The notes: generated by a model not told the origin, from the letters alone. A stretch of DNA of 64,000 bases from Aliiroseovarius lamellibrachiae (GCF_018599245.1 NZ_JAHEVJ010000002.1:124001-188000); one strand, 5' to 3'; positions 52,488 through 63,876 are shown, counted from the stretch's first letter. Translations and numbers: made by a program.

Positions 52488-55400
52488 ATGCCAAAAAGAA
52501 CCGATATCAAATCCATCATGATCATCGGGGCGGGCCCCATCATTATTGGGCAAGCTTGTGAATTTGACTATTCCGGCGCCCAGGCCTGTAAAGCGCTGCG
52601 CGAAGAAGGCTACCGCGTCATCCTGGTGAACTCAAACCCAGCGACGATTATGACCGACCCGGACATGGCCGATGCGACCTATATCGAACCGATCACCGCC
52701 GAGGTTGTTGCCAAAATCATTGAGGCCGAACGCCCCGATGCGCTGTTGCCGACCATGGGCGGGCAAACGGGGTTGAACACCGCGTTGGAGCTTGACGATC
52801 TGGGGGTGCTGGAAAAGTTCAACGTCGAACTGATCGGCGCAAAACGTGACGCGATTGAAATGGCAGAAGATCGCAAATTGTTCCGCGAAGCGATGGATCG
52901 TCTGGGCATTGAAAACCCCCGCGCCACCATCGCCACCACGATGGAAGAATGCATGGAGGCGCTAGAGGATATCGGTCTGCCCGCGATCATTCGCCCGGCC
53001 TTTACCATGGGCGGCACCGGCGGCGGCGTGGCCTATAACAAAGAAGAATACATTCATTTCTGTGGCACCGGGCTGGACGCCTCGCCCGTCAATCAGATCC
53101 TGATCGACGAAAGCCTGTTGGGGTGGAAAGAATATGAGATGGAAGTGGTGCGTGACACCGCCGACAATGCGATCATTGTCTGTTCCATTGAAAATATCGA
53201 CCCGATGGGCGTGCACACCGGCGACAGTATCACCGTGGCCCCGGCGCTGACGCTGACCGACAAAGAATACCAATTGATGCGCACCCATTCGATCAATGTG
53301 CTGCGCGAAATTGGCGTGGAAACCGGCGGGTCCAACGTGCAATGGGCGGTGAACCCAGCGGACGGCCGCATGGTTGTCATTGAAATGAACCCCCGCGTGT
53401 CGCGCTCGTCTGCGCTGGCGTCAAAAGCGACCGGTTTCCCGATTGCCAAGATCGCCGCGAAACTCGCCGTGGGCTATACGCTCGATGAGCTGGACAATGA
53501 CATCACCAAGGTCACGCCGGCCAGCTTTGAACCGACCATCGACTATGTGGTCACCAAAATCCCGCGCTTTGCGTTTGAGAAATTCCCCGGATCAAAACCC
53601 GAACTCTCCACCGCGATGAAATCCGTGGGCGAGGTCATGTCGATCGGCCGCACCATTCACGAATCGCTGCAAAAAGCCTTGGCATCCCTAGAAACCGGCC
53701 TGACCGGATTTGATGAGATCGAGATCCCCGGCGCCCCCGAAGAGGCCGCGATCATCAAGGTCTTGTCCGAACAGCGTCCCGACCGGATCCTGAAAATCGC
53801 CCAAGCGATGCGCCACGGCATGACCAATGCAGAGATCCAGCGCGTCACCGCCTTTGACCCTTGGTTCCTGGACCGGATCCGCGAAATCATTGATGCGGAA
53901 AATGGCGTGAAAGAAAACGGTCTGCCCTCGGACGCGGCGGGCCTGCGCAAGCTTAAGATGCTTGGCTTTTCCGACGCCCGTCTGGCCAAATTGACCGGCT
54001 TTAAAGAGGTTGATGTGCGCGCCGCGCGCCGCAAGGCTGGCGTGAACGCGGTCTTTAAACGCATCGACACCTGTGCCGCGGAATTTGAGGCGCAAACCCC
54101 CTATATGTACTCCACCTATGAGGCCCCGATGATGGGCGAGGTGGAATGCGAAGCCCGGCCATCTGATCGCAAAAAAGTGGTCATTCTGGGTGGCGGTCCA
54201 AACCGGATCGGCCAAGGGATCGAGTTTGATTACTGCTGCTGTCACGCCTGTTTTGCGCTGACGGAACAGGGGTATGAGACCATCATGATCAACTGTAACC
54301 CCGAAACCGTGTCCACCGATTATGACACCTCGGACCGGTTGTATTTTGAACCGCTGACCTTTGAACACGTCATGGAAATCCTGCGCGTGGAACAGGAAAA
54401 CGGCACTTTGCACGGGGTGATTGTTCAGTTCGGTGGGCAGACCCCGCTGAAGCTCGCAAATGATCTTGAGGATGCGGGCATCCCGATCCTTGGCACCACG
54501 CCTGACGCGATTGATCTGGCCGAAGACCGCGAGCGGTTCCAAGCGCTTGTGAACCAATTGGGCCTGAAGCAGCCGCACAATGGCATCGCGTCCACAGATG
54601 CAGAAGCTATGGAAATCGCTAAGGAAATTGGCTATCCGCTGGTGATCCGCCCGTCTTACGTTCTGGGGGGGCGTGCGATGGAAATTGTGCGCGACACACC
54701 ACAATTGGAACGCTACATCGCCGAGGCGGTTGTGGTGTCGGGCGACAGCCCGGTCTTGCTCGATAGCTATTTGTCAGGCGCGATTGAGGTGGATGTTGAC
54801 GCGATTTGTGACGGTGAAAACGTCCACGTCGCGGGCATCATGCAGCACATCGAAGAGGCCGGCGTGCATTCGGGCGACAGTGCCTGTTCCCTGCCGCCAT
54901 ACTCGCTGTCAAAAGAGATCATTCTTGAGCTGCGCAAACAGACCCACGCATTGGCCATCGGCCTGAATGTGGTGGGCCTGATGAACGTGCAGTTCGCGGT
55001 GAAAGAGGGTGAGATTTACCTGATCGAAGTGAACCCGCGTGCCTCGCGCACCGTGCCTTTTGTGGCCAAAGCGGTGCAAAGCCCCATCGCATCCATTGCG
55101 GCGCGGGTGATGGCGGGCGAAAAGCTTGACGCCTTTGATTTGGTCGACCCGGAAATCGACACCTACGCGGTGAAAGAGGCGGTGCTGCCCTTTGCCCGCT
55201 TCCCCGGCGTTGACACGTTGCTTGGGCCAGAAATGCGCTCAACAGGCGAGGTTATGGGCGCGGACAAAAGCTTTGCGATGGCCTTCCTGAAGGCGCAACT
55301 TGGCGCGGGGACAGTCCTGCCGACCACCGGCAAAGTGTTCCTGTCGATCAAGTCGTCGGACAAGACCGAACAGCTGGTTGATACCGCTAAGATCTTGAAA

Positions 55401-55718
55401 GACATGGGCTTTGCGATCATCGCCACCCATGGCACCGCGACCTTCCTTAAGGAAAATGGCGTTGAAGCCGAAGAGGTCAACAAGGTCTATGAACCGGGCC
55501 GAAATATCGTGGATCACATGAAAGATGGCGATATCCATCTGGTGATGAACACCACCGAAGGCGCCCAGTCGATCAATGACTCGCGCAAAATGCGCAACGT
55601 CGCCTTGATGGATAAGATCCCGTATTTCACCACCCTGGCCGCCAGCCACGCCGCCGCGCGTGCGATGAAAGCCCGTCTGGAACGCGAGATCGAGGTGCAA
55701 CCGCTGCAAGCGGTGTAA
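52488..55718 (+). CDS. carB: Carbamoyl-phosphate synthase large chain
   Basis: CarB makes carbamoyl phosphate from bicarbonate, ammonia and ATP, feeding both arginine and pyrimidine synthesis (argF and pyrB are in this window). The 1076 residues show the duplicated ATP-grasp arrangement, with [19 protein letters not shown] in the first half and [21 protein letters not shown] in the second, and an MGS-like C-terminal domain ([19 protein letters not shown], about 960-1050). The start ATG at 52488 follows GGGGGA. A terminator follows the stop. carA is not adjacent. Confidence 0.97.
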   Translation: MPKRTDIKSIMIIGAGPIIIGQACEFDYSGAQACKALREEGYRVILVNSNPATIMTDPDMADATYIEPITAEVVAKIIEAERPDALLPTMGGQTGLNTALELDDLGVLEKFNVELIGAKRDAIEMAEDRKLFREAMDRLGIENPRATIATTMEECMEALEDIGLPAIIRPAFTMGGTGGGVAYNKEEYIHFCGTGLDASPVNQILIDESLLGWKEYEMEVVRDTADNAIIVCSIENIDPMGVHTGDSITVAPALTLTDKEYQLMRTHSINVLREIGVETGGSNVQWAVNPADGRMVVIEMNPRVSRSSALASKATGFPIAKIAAKLAVGYTLDELDNDITKVTPASFEPTIDYVVTKIPRFAFEKFPGSKPELSTAMKSVGEVMSIGRTIHESLQKALASLETGLTGFDEIEIPGAPEEAAIIKVLSEQRPDRILKIAQAMRHGMTNAEIQRVTAFDPWFLDRIREIIDAENGVKENGLPSDAAGLRKLKMLGFSDARLAKLTGFKEVDVRAARRKAGVNAVFKRIDTCAAEFEAQTPYMYSTYEAPMMGEVECEARPSDRKKVVILGGGPNRIGQGIEFDYCCCHACFALTEQGYETIMINCNPETVSTDYDTSDRLYFEPLTFEHVMEILRVEQENGTLHGVIVQFGGQTPLKLANDLEDAGIPILGTTPDAIDLAEDRERFQALVNQLGLKQPHNGIASTDAEAMEIAKEIGYPLVIRPSYVLGGRAMEIVRDTPQLERYIAEAVVVSGDSPVLLDSYLSGAIEVDVDAICDGENVHVAGIMQHIEEAGVHSGDSACSLPPYSLSKEIILELRKQTHALAIGLNVVGLMNVQFAVKEGEIYLIEVNPRASRTVPFVAKAVQSPIASIAARVMAGEKLDAFDLVDPEIDTYAVKEAVLPFARFPGVDTLLGPEMRSTGEVMGADKSFAMAFLKAQLGAGTVLPTTGKVFLSIKSSDKTEQLVDTAKILKDMGFAIIATHGTATFLKENGVEAEEVNKVYEPGRNIVDHMKDGDIHLVMNTTEGAQSINDSRKMRNVALMDKIPYFTTLAASHAAARAMKARLEREIEVQPLQAV

Positions 55719-55736
55719 ACACGCCAACAACCAAAG

Positions 55737-55765
55737 AAAACGCCGCCTTATTGGGCGGCGTTTTT
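55737..55765 (+). terminator. Intrinsic terminator after carB
   Basis: AAAACGCCGCC-TTATTG-GGCGGCGTTTTT has a perfect 7-bp GC stem with A/T extension, 19 bp after the carB stop. Confidence 0.9.
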
Positions 55766-55920
55766 CGTTTCAGATACGTCTACTTGCACCGTAATTATGT
55801 GCCGGGCCGTTGGGGGTATCCTAAAGGCGTCCCATTTTGGGCGAGGCATCATCTGTCATCTAACGCATTGAAATTTTGATATCTTTTCGCATATGCGATT
55901 CCGGGCCGACGCGGCACGCT

Positions 55921-56598
55921 TTAGTCCACCGTGTCAGCCTGCCTTTGGGATGCTGGCTCACCCGACTGAGGCGCATCCAGATGGGCAAAGGGCCGGTTTG
56001 GACTGGGGGATTGGCTGACCAATCCCATCGCGACGCGGAACCAGCGCCAGCATTTGTCGGCCTCAGCTTCGGCGGCTTCCACGCGCCCAATCCCGGCAAT
56101 GGCACGACCCAGATCAACAAAATGCTCCATCCGCAGGGTCCCCGCCTCAAGCTCGTGCCGCAGGCGCGCCACGGCGGCCAAAGCCTCATCCTGACAGTCG
56201 CGCTCAATCGGCGCGTTGCCAATTTCACTGGCGATGGAGTTCAGGAGCGCCCCCAGCCGGAACTGTTGATCCTCGGCCAATTGCGCGCCGGGGGTCGGGG
56301 TGTGGCGGGCCATTTGAATGCGCAGACCAACCAGAACCTGATCAATCTCATCGCGCAATTGATGCACATTGGCGGCGGTTTTTTCAATCGGTTGCGCGGG
56401 TTTGGTCAGCGGTTTCAACGCCTCAACCCCCAGCGCATCCGCGGCGGCCAGAACTTTGTTCACATAGGCCAATTGCGCCAAGGCCGGGTCACGCCCATCG
56501 CGGCGCACATCATCATCCAACGTCTGGCGAAATTCGCGTTCGAGTTGCAAAAACGCCAATTGGTCATCGGGGGGCAGATCCGGATAGGGGGGCTGCAT
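55921..56598 (-). CDS. Hypothetical helical protein
   Basis: This 225-residue protein is rich in charged residues and predicted helical, e.g. LAFLQLEREFRQTLDDDVRRD and ANVHQLRDEIDQVLVGLRIQMA. The ATG at 56598 has AAGGACAC upstream. No family is recognised. It is 96 bp downstream of the rimO stop on the same strand, so it may be cotranscribed. Confidence 0.65.
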   Translation of the reverse strand: MQPPYPDLPPDDQLAFLQLEREFRQTLDDDVRRDGRDPALAQLAYVNKVLAAADALGVEALKPLTKPAQPIEKTAANVHQLRDEIDQVLVGLRIQMARHTPTPGAQLAEDQQFRLGALLNSIASEIGNAPIERDCQDEALAAVARLRHELEAGTLRMEHFVDLGRAIAGIGRVEAAEAEADKCWRWFRVAMGLVSQSPSPNRPFAHLDAPQSGEPASQRQADTVD

Positions 56599-56694
56599 AT
56601 CGTGTCCTTACTCCTCCAGATCCTCACCTGTTCAGACTAGGCGCGTGGGGGAGGTGACGCAAGGGGGTTCTGCTTGGGGTTGCAAAAGGGGCGA

Positions 56695-58089
56695 TCAGCG
56701 GCGCAATTGCCCCCACAAATCATACTCCCCAGCCTCATCCACCTCGACGCTGACAATCTCGCCGACGCGCAGCCCTTCGGTGCCTTCGTCGATAAACAGG
56801 TTCCCGTCGATTTCCGGTGCGTCCGCTTTGGTGCGGCAGGTGGCGATGCCGTCTTCGTCAATATCGTCGATGATCACGTCGATGGTGCTGCCGACTTTCG
56901 CCGCCAGTTTCGCCTCGGAAATCACCTGCGCCTTTTCCATGAACCGGTCCCAACGCTCTTGTTTGACCTCGGCGGGGACGTGATCCGGCAGGTCGTTTGA
57001 GCGCGCGCCGTCGACGTTTTCATATTGAAAACAGCCCACACGATCCAATTGCGCCTCGTCCATCCAATCCAGAAGCGTCTGGAATTCCGCCTCAGTCTCA
57101 CCTGGATAGCCGACGATAAAGGTTGAACGCAGGGTGATGTCCGGGCAGGTCGCGCGCCACGCCGCGATCTCATCCAAGGTTTTGGACGCCGCTGCAGGCC
57201 GCGCCATGCGTTTCAATGTCTCGGGGTGCGCATGTTGGAACGGAATATCGAGATAGGGCAGGATCAGCCCCTCGGCCATCAGCGGGATAAGCTGGCGCAC
57301 ATGCGGATAGGGATAGACGTAATGCAGCCGCACCCAAAGGTCTTTGCCCGCGCCCAGATTGCCCAAATCGCGCGCCAAATCGGTAATATGCGCGCGGTGT
57401 CCACGGTCTTCGGCATGTTTGATGTCGACGCCGTAGGCCGAGGTGTCTTGGCTGATCACCAACAGCTCTTTCACACCCGCCTCCACCAGCTTTTCCGCCT
57501 CGCGTACAACCGCATGGGCCGGGCGTGACGCAAGCCGCCCACGCATGTCGGGGATGATGCAAAACTTGCACTTGTGGTTGCAGCCTTCCGAGATCTTCAG
57601 ATAGCTGAAGTGGCGCGGGGTCAGTGACACGCCGGAGGCTGGCAACAGATCCACAAACGGGTCGGGCGAGGGCGGAACGGCGGTGTGCACCGCGTCCAAC
57701 ACCTGTTCATATTGATGCGGGCCGGTGACCGCCAAAACGCTGGGATGCGTGCCGCGAATATAGTCTTCTTCCGCGCCCAAACAGCCGGTGACAATCACCC
57801 GACCGTTCTCTGCCAGCGCCTCGCCAATGGCCTCAAGGCTTTCGGCTTTGGCTGAATCAAGAAACCCGCAGGTGTTCACGATCACCGCATCGGCGCCGGT
57901 GTAATCCGGGCTGATCGCATAGCCCTCGGCGCGCAGGCGCGTCAGGATCCGTTCGCTGTCGACCAACGCCTTGGGACAGCCCAAGCTGACCATGCCAATT
58001 TTCGGTTGGCCGGGTCGGGCGGGATCGGTGATCCGGGCCTTGGGGGCAAGATCGGGGCGAAGGCTTGGCGGGTTGGCTGAATGCGTCAT
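56695..58089 (-). CDS. rimO: Ribosomal protein uS12 methylthiotransferase
   Basis: RimO methylthiolates Asp88 of ribosomal protein S12. The 464 residues have an N-terminal MTTase domain with cysteines in [22 protein letters not shown] and TGCLGAEE, the radical-SAM motif [13 protein letters not shown], and a C-terminal TRAM domain (about 400-464). The length is family-typical. The ATG at 58089 is the conserved start. It lies downstream of gcrA. Confidence 0.95.
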   Translation of the reverse strand: MTHSANPPSLRPDLAPKARITDPARPGQPKIGMVSLGCPKALVDSERILTRLRAEGYAISPDYTGADAVIVNTCGFLDSAKAESLEAIGEALAENGRVIVTGCLGAEEDYIRGTHPSVLAVTGPHQYEQVLDAVHTAVPPSPDPFVDLLPASGVSLTPRHFSYLKISEGCNHKCKFCIIPDMRGRLASRPAHAVVREAEKLVEAGVKELLVISQDTSAYGVDIKHAEDRGHRAHITDLARDLGNLGAGKDLWVRLHYVYPYPHVRQLIPLMAEGLILPYLDIPFQHAHPETLKRMARPAAASKTLDEIAAWRATCPDITLRSTFIVGYPGETEAEFQTLLDWMDEAQLDRVGCFQYENVDGARSNDLPDHVPAEVKQERWDRFMEKAQVISEAKLAAKVGSTIDVIIDDIDEDGIATCRTKADAPEIDGNLFIDEGTEGLRVGEIVSVEVDEAGEYDLWGQLRR

Positions 58090-58173
58090 GGCGGCGCGTA
58101 TATCGGCTTTGCGTCAGGCGATAAAGGGGTTTCTGCACGCGGCCTTATCTGTACCGATTGCGTGTCGCGCATG

Positions 58174-58205
58174 AAAAAAGGCGCGTCGGTTGCCCACGCG
58201 CCTTT
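58174..58205 (-). terminator. Intrinsic terminator after gcrA
   Basis: On the minus strand AAAGGCGCGT (58205-58196), a loop of 9 nt, and ACGCGCCTTTTTT (58186-58174) form a strong hairpin with a T run 22 bp after the gcrA stop. Confidence 0.85.
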
Positions 58206-58226
58206 CTCAAATCTTTGTCGGTGTGC

Positions 58227-58808
58227 TTACCGTTTACGGTCGCGACGCGAGGACATGGGCTGGAACGCCACGCCCACATGCGCTTCGCAATAGGGTTTGC
58301 CTGCTTGCACGCCCAGACCGCAGAACCAGAACTCATCCGTGGCGGGGTCGCCGATGGGCCACTTACACGTCCGCTCGGTCAGTTCCATCAGGTTCAGCTT
58401 CTTCGCACCCTTTTCAACCTCACGCACCGAGGCAAGCGCCTCTGGGCTGATCTCATTGGCAGAAGGTTGCGGGGGCAGGGGTTGGCCTGCTGGAATGATC
58501 TGTTTGCGCGCAGGAATTGGCGCGGGCTTTGCCTCAACCGAAGCCGCCGGTGCGGCCTCTTTCTTGGGGGCGGGCTTGGGCTTTGGTGGTGCCTTGGGCT
58601 TGGCCGCGGCCGCCGCTTTGGGGGCTGCCTTTTCCTTGGCGGGCGCCTTTGTGCCGCTGGTCGCACGATTGGACAGGCCAAGACGGTGGACTTTGCCGAT
58701 CACGGCGTTGCGGGTCACACCGCCAAGTTCTTTGGCGATGACAGAGGCCGATTGCCCCTCGCCCCACATTTTTTTAAGTACTTCAACGCGTTCGTCGGTC
58801 CAGGACAT
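58227..58808 (-). CDS. gcrA: Cell cycle regulator GcrA
   Basis: GcrA is an alphaproteobacterial sigma-70 cofactor that acts at promoters methylated by CcrM at GANTC. The 193 residues carry the N-terminal homeodomain-like fold (MSWTDERVEVLKKMWGEGQSASVIAKELGGVTRNAVIGKVHRLGL), a long Ala/Lys/Pro linker (about 48-115) and the C-terminal RNA-polymerase-binding region with cysteines (TERTCKWPIGDP, FWFCG, YCEAH). It is a strong taxonomic marker. The linker is long compared with Caulobacter. Confidence 0.96.
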   Translation of the reverse strand: MSWTDERVEVLKKMWGEGQSASVIAKELGGVTRNAVIGKVHRLGLSNRATSGTKAPAKEKAAPKAAAAAKPKAPPKPKPAPKKEAAPAASVEAKPAPIPARKQIIPAGQPLPPQPSANEISPEALASVREVEKGAKKLNLMELTERTCKWPIGDPATDEFWFCGLGVQAGKPYCEAHVGVAFQPMSSRRDRKR

Positions 58809-58901
58809 ATATCTTCCCGTCTATTCGGTCTGGTTGGGCAAAAATGCCCCGGTGAATTCACAAGCGTCTATTTTAGTCACAAGTGCGCGGGATACAAGCC
58901 A

Positions 58902-59798
58902 TTAGCGTGCGGGATTTGATTGCCGCGCGCGATTGCGCCCCTCGCGCCAGGCCAAAAGCACGCCGCCCGCAATGATGATCGCGGCCCCGATCAGGCTGGT
59001 GGACACGGGGATCACCCCGAAACTGACAAAGTCGTAAAGCCCGGCAAAGATCAGCGTGGCGTATTGGAAAGGGGCGACAAAGCTTGCGTCGGCCCGCTTC
59101 ATGCCTTGGATGAAACAGGCCTGTGCGGCGGCCATCATCATGCCCAATGCCGCCAAGGCCAGCCATTGCCCGGTGCTGGGCCATTGCCAGACCCAGACCA
59201 CGGCAAAGGTCGCAATCGCACAGCCAATTGCATTGTTAAACCACAGAATTTGCAGGGGAATTTCACGACCCGTTAGGCGTTTGATCAAGGTGATTTCAAA
59301 GCCCATCACCAGTGCCGCCGCCAAAGCCAACAGGGCTGCGGGGTGAAAACTGCCGCCGCCCGGCTGCACCAAAATCACCGTGCCGATCAAGGCGATGCCC
59401 GCCGCCGCCCACCGCCACGGGCCAACCCGTTCACCCAGCAATGGCACCGCCAGCACCATCGCAATCACCGGATTAAGAAAGCTGATCGCCGTGGCATCCG
59501 CCAGTGGAATAAAGGTCACCGCCGCAAACATCAGCGATATGCCCATCCAGCCAGAGGCCGAGCGCGCCACATGCAGCCCAAGGTGCGGGCGCGCAAACTT
59601 TGGTCGCATCACCCCAACCGCACCGCTGATCGCCAGAAACGCAAAGAAAAACCGCCCGTGGCTGATCTGTAACGGATGCAATGGATCGCCCAGGTGATTC
59701 TGCCCCGCCAGTTTGGCCAGCAAAGTTGTCCCCGCAATCAGGCTCGATGCCAGCAGGATAAATCCCGCAGCGGCAATGGGGTTTTGGCGCGTTTCCAT
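58902..59798 (-). CDS. EamA family (DMT) transporter
   Basis: This 298-residue membrane protein has ten predicted helices and two EamA halves: ILLASSLIAGTTLLAKLAGQ at the start, VPLLGERVGPWRWAAAGIALIG in the middle, and FQYATLIFAGLYDFVSFG later. The substrate is unknown. Its start is divergent from the argD region. It is distinct from the LysR-linked transporter at 15990. Confidence 0.9.
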   Translation of the reverse strand: METRQNPIAAAGFILLASSLIAGTTLLAKLAGQNHLGDPLHPLQISHGRFFFAFLAISGAVGVMRPKFARPHLGLHVARSASGWMGISLMFAAVTFIPLADATAISFLNPVIAMVLAVPLLGERVGPWRWAAAGIALIGTVILVQPGGGSFHPAALLALAAALVMGFEITLIKRLTGREIPLQILWFNNAIGCAIATFAVVWVWQWPSTGQWLALAALGMMMAAAQACFIQGMKRADASFVAPFQYATLIFAGLYDFVSFGVIPVSTSLIGAAIIIAGGVLLAWREGRNRARQSNPAR

Positions 59799-59859
59799 CC
59801 AAGCTGCCTATCGCGGGTTGCCCCACAAGAGAAGCCATTTTGTGAAAAGACTGGACAGA

Positions 59860-59952
59860 ATGCGGCGCGCTCGTTATTTCCGCCTCATGATCAAACGGAC
59901 CACCCTTGCCCGCGGCATGACCGCAGACCGACGCCGACGCACCCGCGCCTGA
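59860..59952 (+). CDS. Candidate arginine leader peptide upstream of argD
   Basis: A 30-codon open frame starting at ATG 59860 has 11 Arg codons. They include four in a row and one more two codons later near the end (CGA CGC CGA CGC, ACC, CGC, GCC, stop). An inner ATG at 59887 gives a 21-residue version. Downstream, TGCGCC-CTATT-GGCGCA (59971-59987) forms a hairpin. A GCGCC inside the frame at 59945-59949 could pair with the same GGCGC instead. This is the layout of ribosome-stalling attenuators. No strong ribosome site or T run is visible, so it remains a proposal. Confidence 0.35.
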   Translation: MRRARYFRLMIKRTTLARGMTADRRRRTRA

Positions 59953-60070
59953 CGTCCGCCCGTTGATCCCTGCGCCCTATTGGCGCACCCACTTCAAACG
60001 TACTGAAATTGTTGACTTGCGGTTCGCCACGCGGCACCACATGACTTCTTGATTTGTGAAGGACAGACCT

Positions 60071-61264
60071 ATGATCCCATCGCTTTTGCCCACCTATAAC
60101 CGTGTCGACCTTGCCTTTGAGCACGGTCAAGGCAGCTGGCTTGTGACGGAGGGCGGCGCGCGATACCTTGATCTGGGCGCCGGTATTGCGGTGAACGCTT
60201 TGGGTCACGCGCATCCGGCCTTGGTTGCGGTGCTGACCGAACAGGCGCAGAAGCTTTGGCATGTTTCGAACCTTTATAAAATCCCCGCGCAACAGGCGCT
60301 TGCGGATGCTTTGGTGGATCAAACCTTTGCCGACACTGCCTTTTTCACCAATTCCGGCACCGAGGCGTGCGAGCTGTCAGTAAAGATGGCGCGCAAATAC
60401 TGGTACGATCAGGACCAGCCCGAGCGGGTCGAGATCATCGGCTTTGAAGGCTCGTTTCACGGGCGCTCCTCGGCCGGGATTGCGGCCGCCGGTGGGGAAA
60501 AGCTGACCAAAGGCTTTGGCCCGCTTTTGCCCGGATTTACCCATATTCCTTTTGCGGATTTGGACGCGCTGAAGGCGGCGATTTCCGACCAAACCGCCGC
60601 TGTGATCATCGAACCCGTGCAGGGCGAGGGCGGCATTCGCCCGGTGTCTGACGCCGATCTGAAAGCGATCCGCGAGATCTGTGACGCGGCGGGTATCCTG
60701 CTTATCTTTGACGAAGTGCAATGCGGCATGGGCCGGACCGGTAAGCTTTTTGCCCATGAATGGGCGGGCGTGACGCCTGACATTATGATGGTCGCCAAGG
60801 GCATCGGCGGGGGGTTTCCGCTGGGCGCTGTGTTGGCCACGCAAAAGGCCGCATCGGGCATGGTTGCGGGCACACATGGCTCAACTTACGGCGGCAATCC
60901 ACTTGCTTGCGCGGTGGGCGGCAAGGTGATGGACATCGTGTCCGATCCCGACTTCCTCGCAGATGTGAACCGCAAAGCGGGCGCGTTTCGTCAGGGGCTT
61001 GAGGGCTTGGTTGCCAGCCACCCGGACGTGTTTGAAGAGGTGCGCGGCACAGGCTTGATGCTGGGACTGAAATGCAAAGCGGTGAACATGGACGTGCTTG
61101 CCGCCTGTTATGATGCGCATCTTTTGTGTGTGCCGGCGGCGGATAATGTGATCCGGATCCTGCCTGCATTGACCATCGAAGACGAAGATATTGGCGCGGC
61201 TTTGACGCGTCTGGACCAAGCGGCGACCGCTGTTGAGCAAGCCGTAGAAGGGAACACCCAATGA
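60071..61264 (+). CDS. argD: Acetylornithine aminotransferase
   Basis: ArgD makes N-acetylornithine from the semialdehyde with glutamate and PLP, and often also serves in lysine synthesis. The 397-residue class III aminotransferase has [35 protein letters not shown], the [14 protein letters not shown] loop, the PLP lysine in [16 protein letters not shown] and the [14 protein letters not shown] segment. The ATG at 60071 follows GAAGGAC; an upstream GTG at 60056 is less likely. argF overlaps its stop (ATGA at 61261). Confidence 0.95.
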   Translation: MIPSLLPTYNRVDLAFEHGQGSWLVTEGGARYLDLGAGIAVNALGHAHPALVAVLTEQAQKLWHVSNLYKIPAQQALADALVDQTFADTAFFTNSGTEACELSVKMARKYWYDQDQPERVEIIGFEGSFHGRSSAGIAAAGGEKLTKGFGPLLPGFTHIPFADLDALKAAISDQTAAVIIEPVQGEGGIRPVSDADLKAIREICDAAGILLIFDEVQCGMGRTGKLFAHEWAGVTPDIMMVAKGIGGGFPLGAVLATQKAASGMVAGTHGSTYGGNPLACAVGGKVMDIVSDPDFLADVNRKAGAFRQGLEGLVASHPDVFEEVRGTGLMLGLKCKAVNMDVLAACYDAHLLCVPAADNVIRILPALTIEDEDIGAALTRLDQAATAVEQAVEGNTQ

Positions 61265-62187
61265 CACATTTTCTCGACATCAACAAAACCGATGTGGCCG
61301 ACCTAAAGGGGATGATTTCCCAAGCGCACGCGATGAAACAGGCGCGCAAAGGCCAGCCGAAAGCAACGCCAGACGCGGACCAACCTTTGGCCAACCACAT
61401 GGTTGCGCTGATCTTTGAAAAACCGTCCACCCGGACGCGGGTCAGCTTTGATGTGGGCGTGCGCCAGTTGGGCGGTCAGACCATGGTGCTGTCGGGATCA
61501 GAAATGCAGCTGGGCCACGGCGAAACCGTTGCCGACACGGCCAAGGTTCTGTCGCGTTACGTCGATATGATCATGATCCGCACGTTTGAGGAAGCGACCC
61601 TGCTTGAGATGGCGGAATACGCTGACGTGCCGGTCATCAACGGGCTGACCGACCGCACGCACCCCTGCCAGATCATGGCCGACATCCTGACCTATGAAGA
61701 GCATCGCGGGTCCATTGCCGGCAAAAAAGTGGTCTGGACCGGCGATGGCAACAACGTCTGCGCGTCGTTCATTCACGCGGCGGGCCAGTTCGGATTTGAT
61801 CTGACCTTTGCCGGGCCAGAGGTGCTGGACCCCGAGGCGGTGTTCGTGCGCGAAGCCCGCGAAAAAGGCGTGAAGATTGAGATTGAGCGTGACCCGATGA
61901 AAGCCGTCGAGGGTGCGGATCTTCTGGTCGCGGACACTTGGGTGTCGATGCATGACGCCCCATCCGCGCGCGAACGTCGCCACAATCTGCTGCGCCCCTA
62001 TCAGGTGAATGACGAACTGATGGCCGGCGCCAAGGAGGACGCGCTGTTCATGCATTGTCTGCCCGCGCACCGCGAAGAAGAGGTCACAAATTCGGTTATG
62101 GACGGGCCACAATCGGTGATTTTCGACGAGGCGGAAAACCGGCTGCACGCGCAAAAAGCGGTGATGCGTTGGTGTCTGGGCAAGTAA
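61261..62187 (+). CDS. argF: Ornithine carbamoyltransferase
   Basis: ArgF converts ornithine and carbamoyl phosphate into citrulline. The 308 residues contain [16 protein letters not shown] (STRT), the [11 protein letters not shown] motif, [10 protein letters not shown], and [13 protein letters not shown] with the catalytic cysteine. The 4-bp overlap with argD shows one operon. Carbamoyl phosphate would come from carB in this window. Confidence 0.96.
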   Translation: MTHFLDINKTDVADLKGMISQAHAMKQARKGQPKATPDADQPLANHMVALIFEKPSTRTRVSFDVGVRQLGGQTMVLSGSEMQLGHGETVADTAKVLSRYVDMIMIRTFEEATLLEMAEYADVPVINGLTDRTHPCQIMADILTYEEHRGSIAGKKVVWTGDGNNVCASFIHAAGQFGFDLTFAGPEVLDPEAVFVREAREKGVKIEIERDPMKAVEGADLLVADTWVSMHDAPSARERRHNLLRPYQVNDELMAGAKEDALFMHCLPAHREEEVTNSVMDGPQSVIFDEAENRLHAQKAVMRWCLGK

Positions 62188-62211
62188 TCGAGACACTGGT
62201 CTGAACATCAA

Positions 62212-62239
62212 AAAAGCCGCGCTCATGGGCGCGGCTTTT
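62212..62239. terminator. Bidirectional intrinsic terminator
   Basis: AAAAGCCGCGC-TCATGG-GCGCGGCTTTT is a perfect 11-bp stem with T runs on both strands, between argF and the convergent phosphate transporter gene. Confidence 0.9.
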
Positions 62240-62273
62240 CTAATTCTAGGCTCGGCCTTTCAAACGTGATTGA

Positions 62274-63755
62274 TCAGCCAACCATCGCGTTCAACACCAG
62301 GAAAATCACAGCCGACATCGCGGCGGCGGCGGGTACGGTGATCACCCAGGCGGCGACAATGGTCATGAAATGTGACCGGCGCACCAGCTTGCGGCGACGA
62401 CGTTCCTCGGCCGGGATGCGTTTCACTTCTGGGCGGTTGGCGGCGGTGCGGCGCAGGCGACGCTCCATATGAAACTCGCGATAAAACCCAACCCCAAACA
62501 CGCCGCCCACGGCGATATGGGTGGAAGAAACCGGAAGCCCCAACCAGCTGGCCACAATCACGGTGATCGCGGCAGACAAGGCCACACAATAGGCGCGCAT
62601 TGGGTTCAGTTTGGTGATCTGGCTGCCGACCATACGGATCAGTTTTGGACCAAACAGCACCAACCCGAACGAAATTCCGACGGCCCCAATCACCATCACC
62701 CAGAGCGGGATCGGCACCTTGGCGGCAAAATCCCCCACGCTTTCGGCATGCACAATCGCGGCGAGCGGCCCCACCGCATTGGCCACGTCATTGGCGCCAT
62801 GGGCAAAGGACAAAAGCGCGGCGGAAAAAATCAGCGGCAGGCCAAACAGCGTCTTGACCGACTTCGTGCGGTTTTCCAGACCTTCGGCCTGTTTTGCAAT
62901 CAGGGGCGCGGTGATGGCATAGGCCGCCCCGCCGATCAGGGCGCCGATGATGATCGCGGTTACCAGGTCGATCTTAATGATATGTTTGACGCCTTTGATC
63001 GCCAGATAGGCCCCGAAAGCGGCGGCCATGATGCCGATCAACACCGGAACCCAGCGTTTCGCGGCGGCAATCTTGTCGTCCTGATAGATGATTTTGGCCT
63101 TGATGAAGGCGAGAAACAGCGCCGCAATCGCGCCGCCCAGGACCGGGGAAATCACCCAGCTTGCGGCGATTTTGCCCATGGTGGGCCAGTTGACCGCGCT
63201 TATCCCTGCCGCAGCGATACCCGCGCCCATCACGCCACCGACGATGGAGTGGGTGGTCGAAACCGGTGCGCCAACCCAAGTGGCAAGGTTCAGCCACAGC
63301 GCCGCCGAAAGCAGCGCCGCCATCATCGCCCAGACAAAGATACGCACATCGGCAAACCCCGAGGGGTCAATGATGCCCTTGGAAATGGTTGACACCACAT
63401 CGCCGCCGGCCAGAAGCGCGCCGAGGCTTTCGAAAAGGGCCGCAATCACGATTGCCCCCCCCATGGTCAGCGCATTTGCGCCCACTGCCGGGCCCATATT
63501 GTTGGCCACGTCATTGGCGCCGATATTGATCGCCATATAGGCGCCGAAGGCTGCGGCCATCACCACGACCAGCGAGGTCGGCGTACCACCAAAGAACACC
63601 GCAGATCCAATGGCCACCAACACGATAAAGGCCAGCGCGACCCCCAGACCAACCATTGGCCGCGAGATATATTGTGCCGCATATTCAACTTGGCTGATCT
63701 TGTTCAGATCCTTGTCCAGCGTCTTCCACTGGCTGCCGTTTGGTTCACCTGCCAT
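62274..63755 (-). CDS. Inorganic phosphate transporter (PiT family)
   Basis: This low-affinity phosphate permease has 493 residues and about eleven to twelve helices. Two copies of the PiT signature GANDVAN occur (NIGANDVANNMGPAVG near 98 and AHGANDVANAVGPLA in the second half). The middle has the expected long cytoplasmic loop. The ATG at 63755 with GAAGGGGAC upstream is the start. Upstream lies a Pho-box-like pair, although PiT carriers are usually only weakly phosphate-regulated. Confidence 0.93.
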   Translation of the reverse strand: MAGEPNGSQWKTLDKDLNKISQVEYAAQYISRPMVGLGVALAFIVLVAIGSAVFFGGTPTSLVVVMAAAFGAYMAINIGANDVANNMGPAVGANALTMGGAIVIAALFESLGALLAGGDVVSTISKGIIDPSGFADVRIFVWAMMAALLSAALWLNLATWVGAPVSTTHSIVGGVMGAGIAAAGISAVNWPTMGKIAASWVISPVLGGAIAALFLAFIKAKIIYQDDKIAAAKRWVPVLIGIMAAAFGAYLAIKGVKHIIKIDLVTAIIIGALIGGAAYAITAPLIAKQAEGLENRTKSVKTLFGLPLIFSAALLSFAHGANDVANAVGPLAAIVHAESVGDFAAKVPIPLWVMVIGAVGISFGLVLFGPKLIRMVGSQITKLNPMRAYCVALSAAITVIVASWLGLPVSSTHIAVGGVFGVGFYREFHMERRLRRTAANRPEVKRIPAEERRRRKLVRRSHFMTIVAAWVITVPAAAAMSAVIFLVLNAMVG

Positions 63756-63876
63756 CGCCCTCAGTCCCCTTCGTGTTGGCCCTTTGGTCAATGACCATGT
63801 TTCCGGGCCCAAATGCCACCATTGGCGGCGCGTGTGCATTTGTGGATTTCAACCTGTCACCAAGGGTGAAAAGCTG

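Noticed and set aside
53688-54704. Minus-strand open frame of 338 codons inside carB
   Set aside because: carB is intact with all ATP-grasp motifs on the plus strand; the antisense frame has no family signature.
59713-59859. Upstream extension of the Arg-rich frame
   Set aside because: It lies antisense to the start of the EamA gene and has no ribosome site; only the part from 59860 was kept as a candidate.
62469-63392. Plus-strand open frame over the phosphate transporter
   Set aside because: It is antisense to conserved PiT motifs and full of His/Arg/Gly, with no family match.
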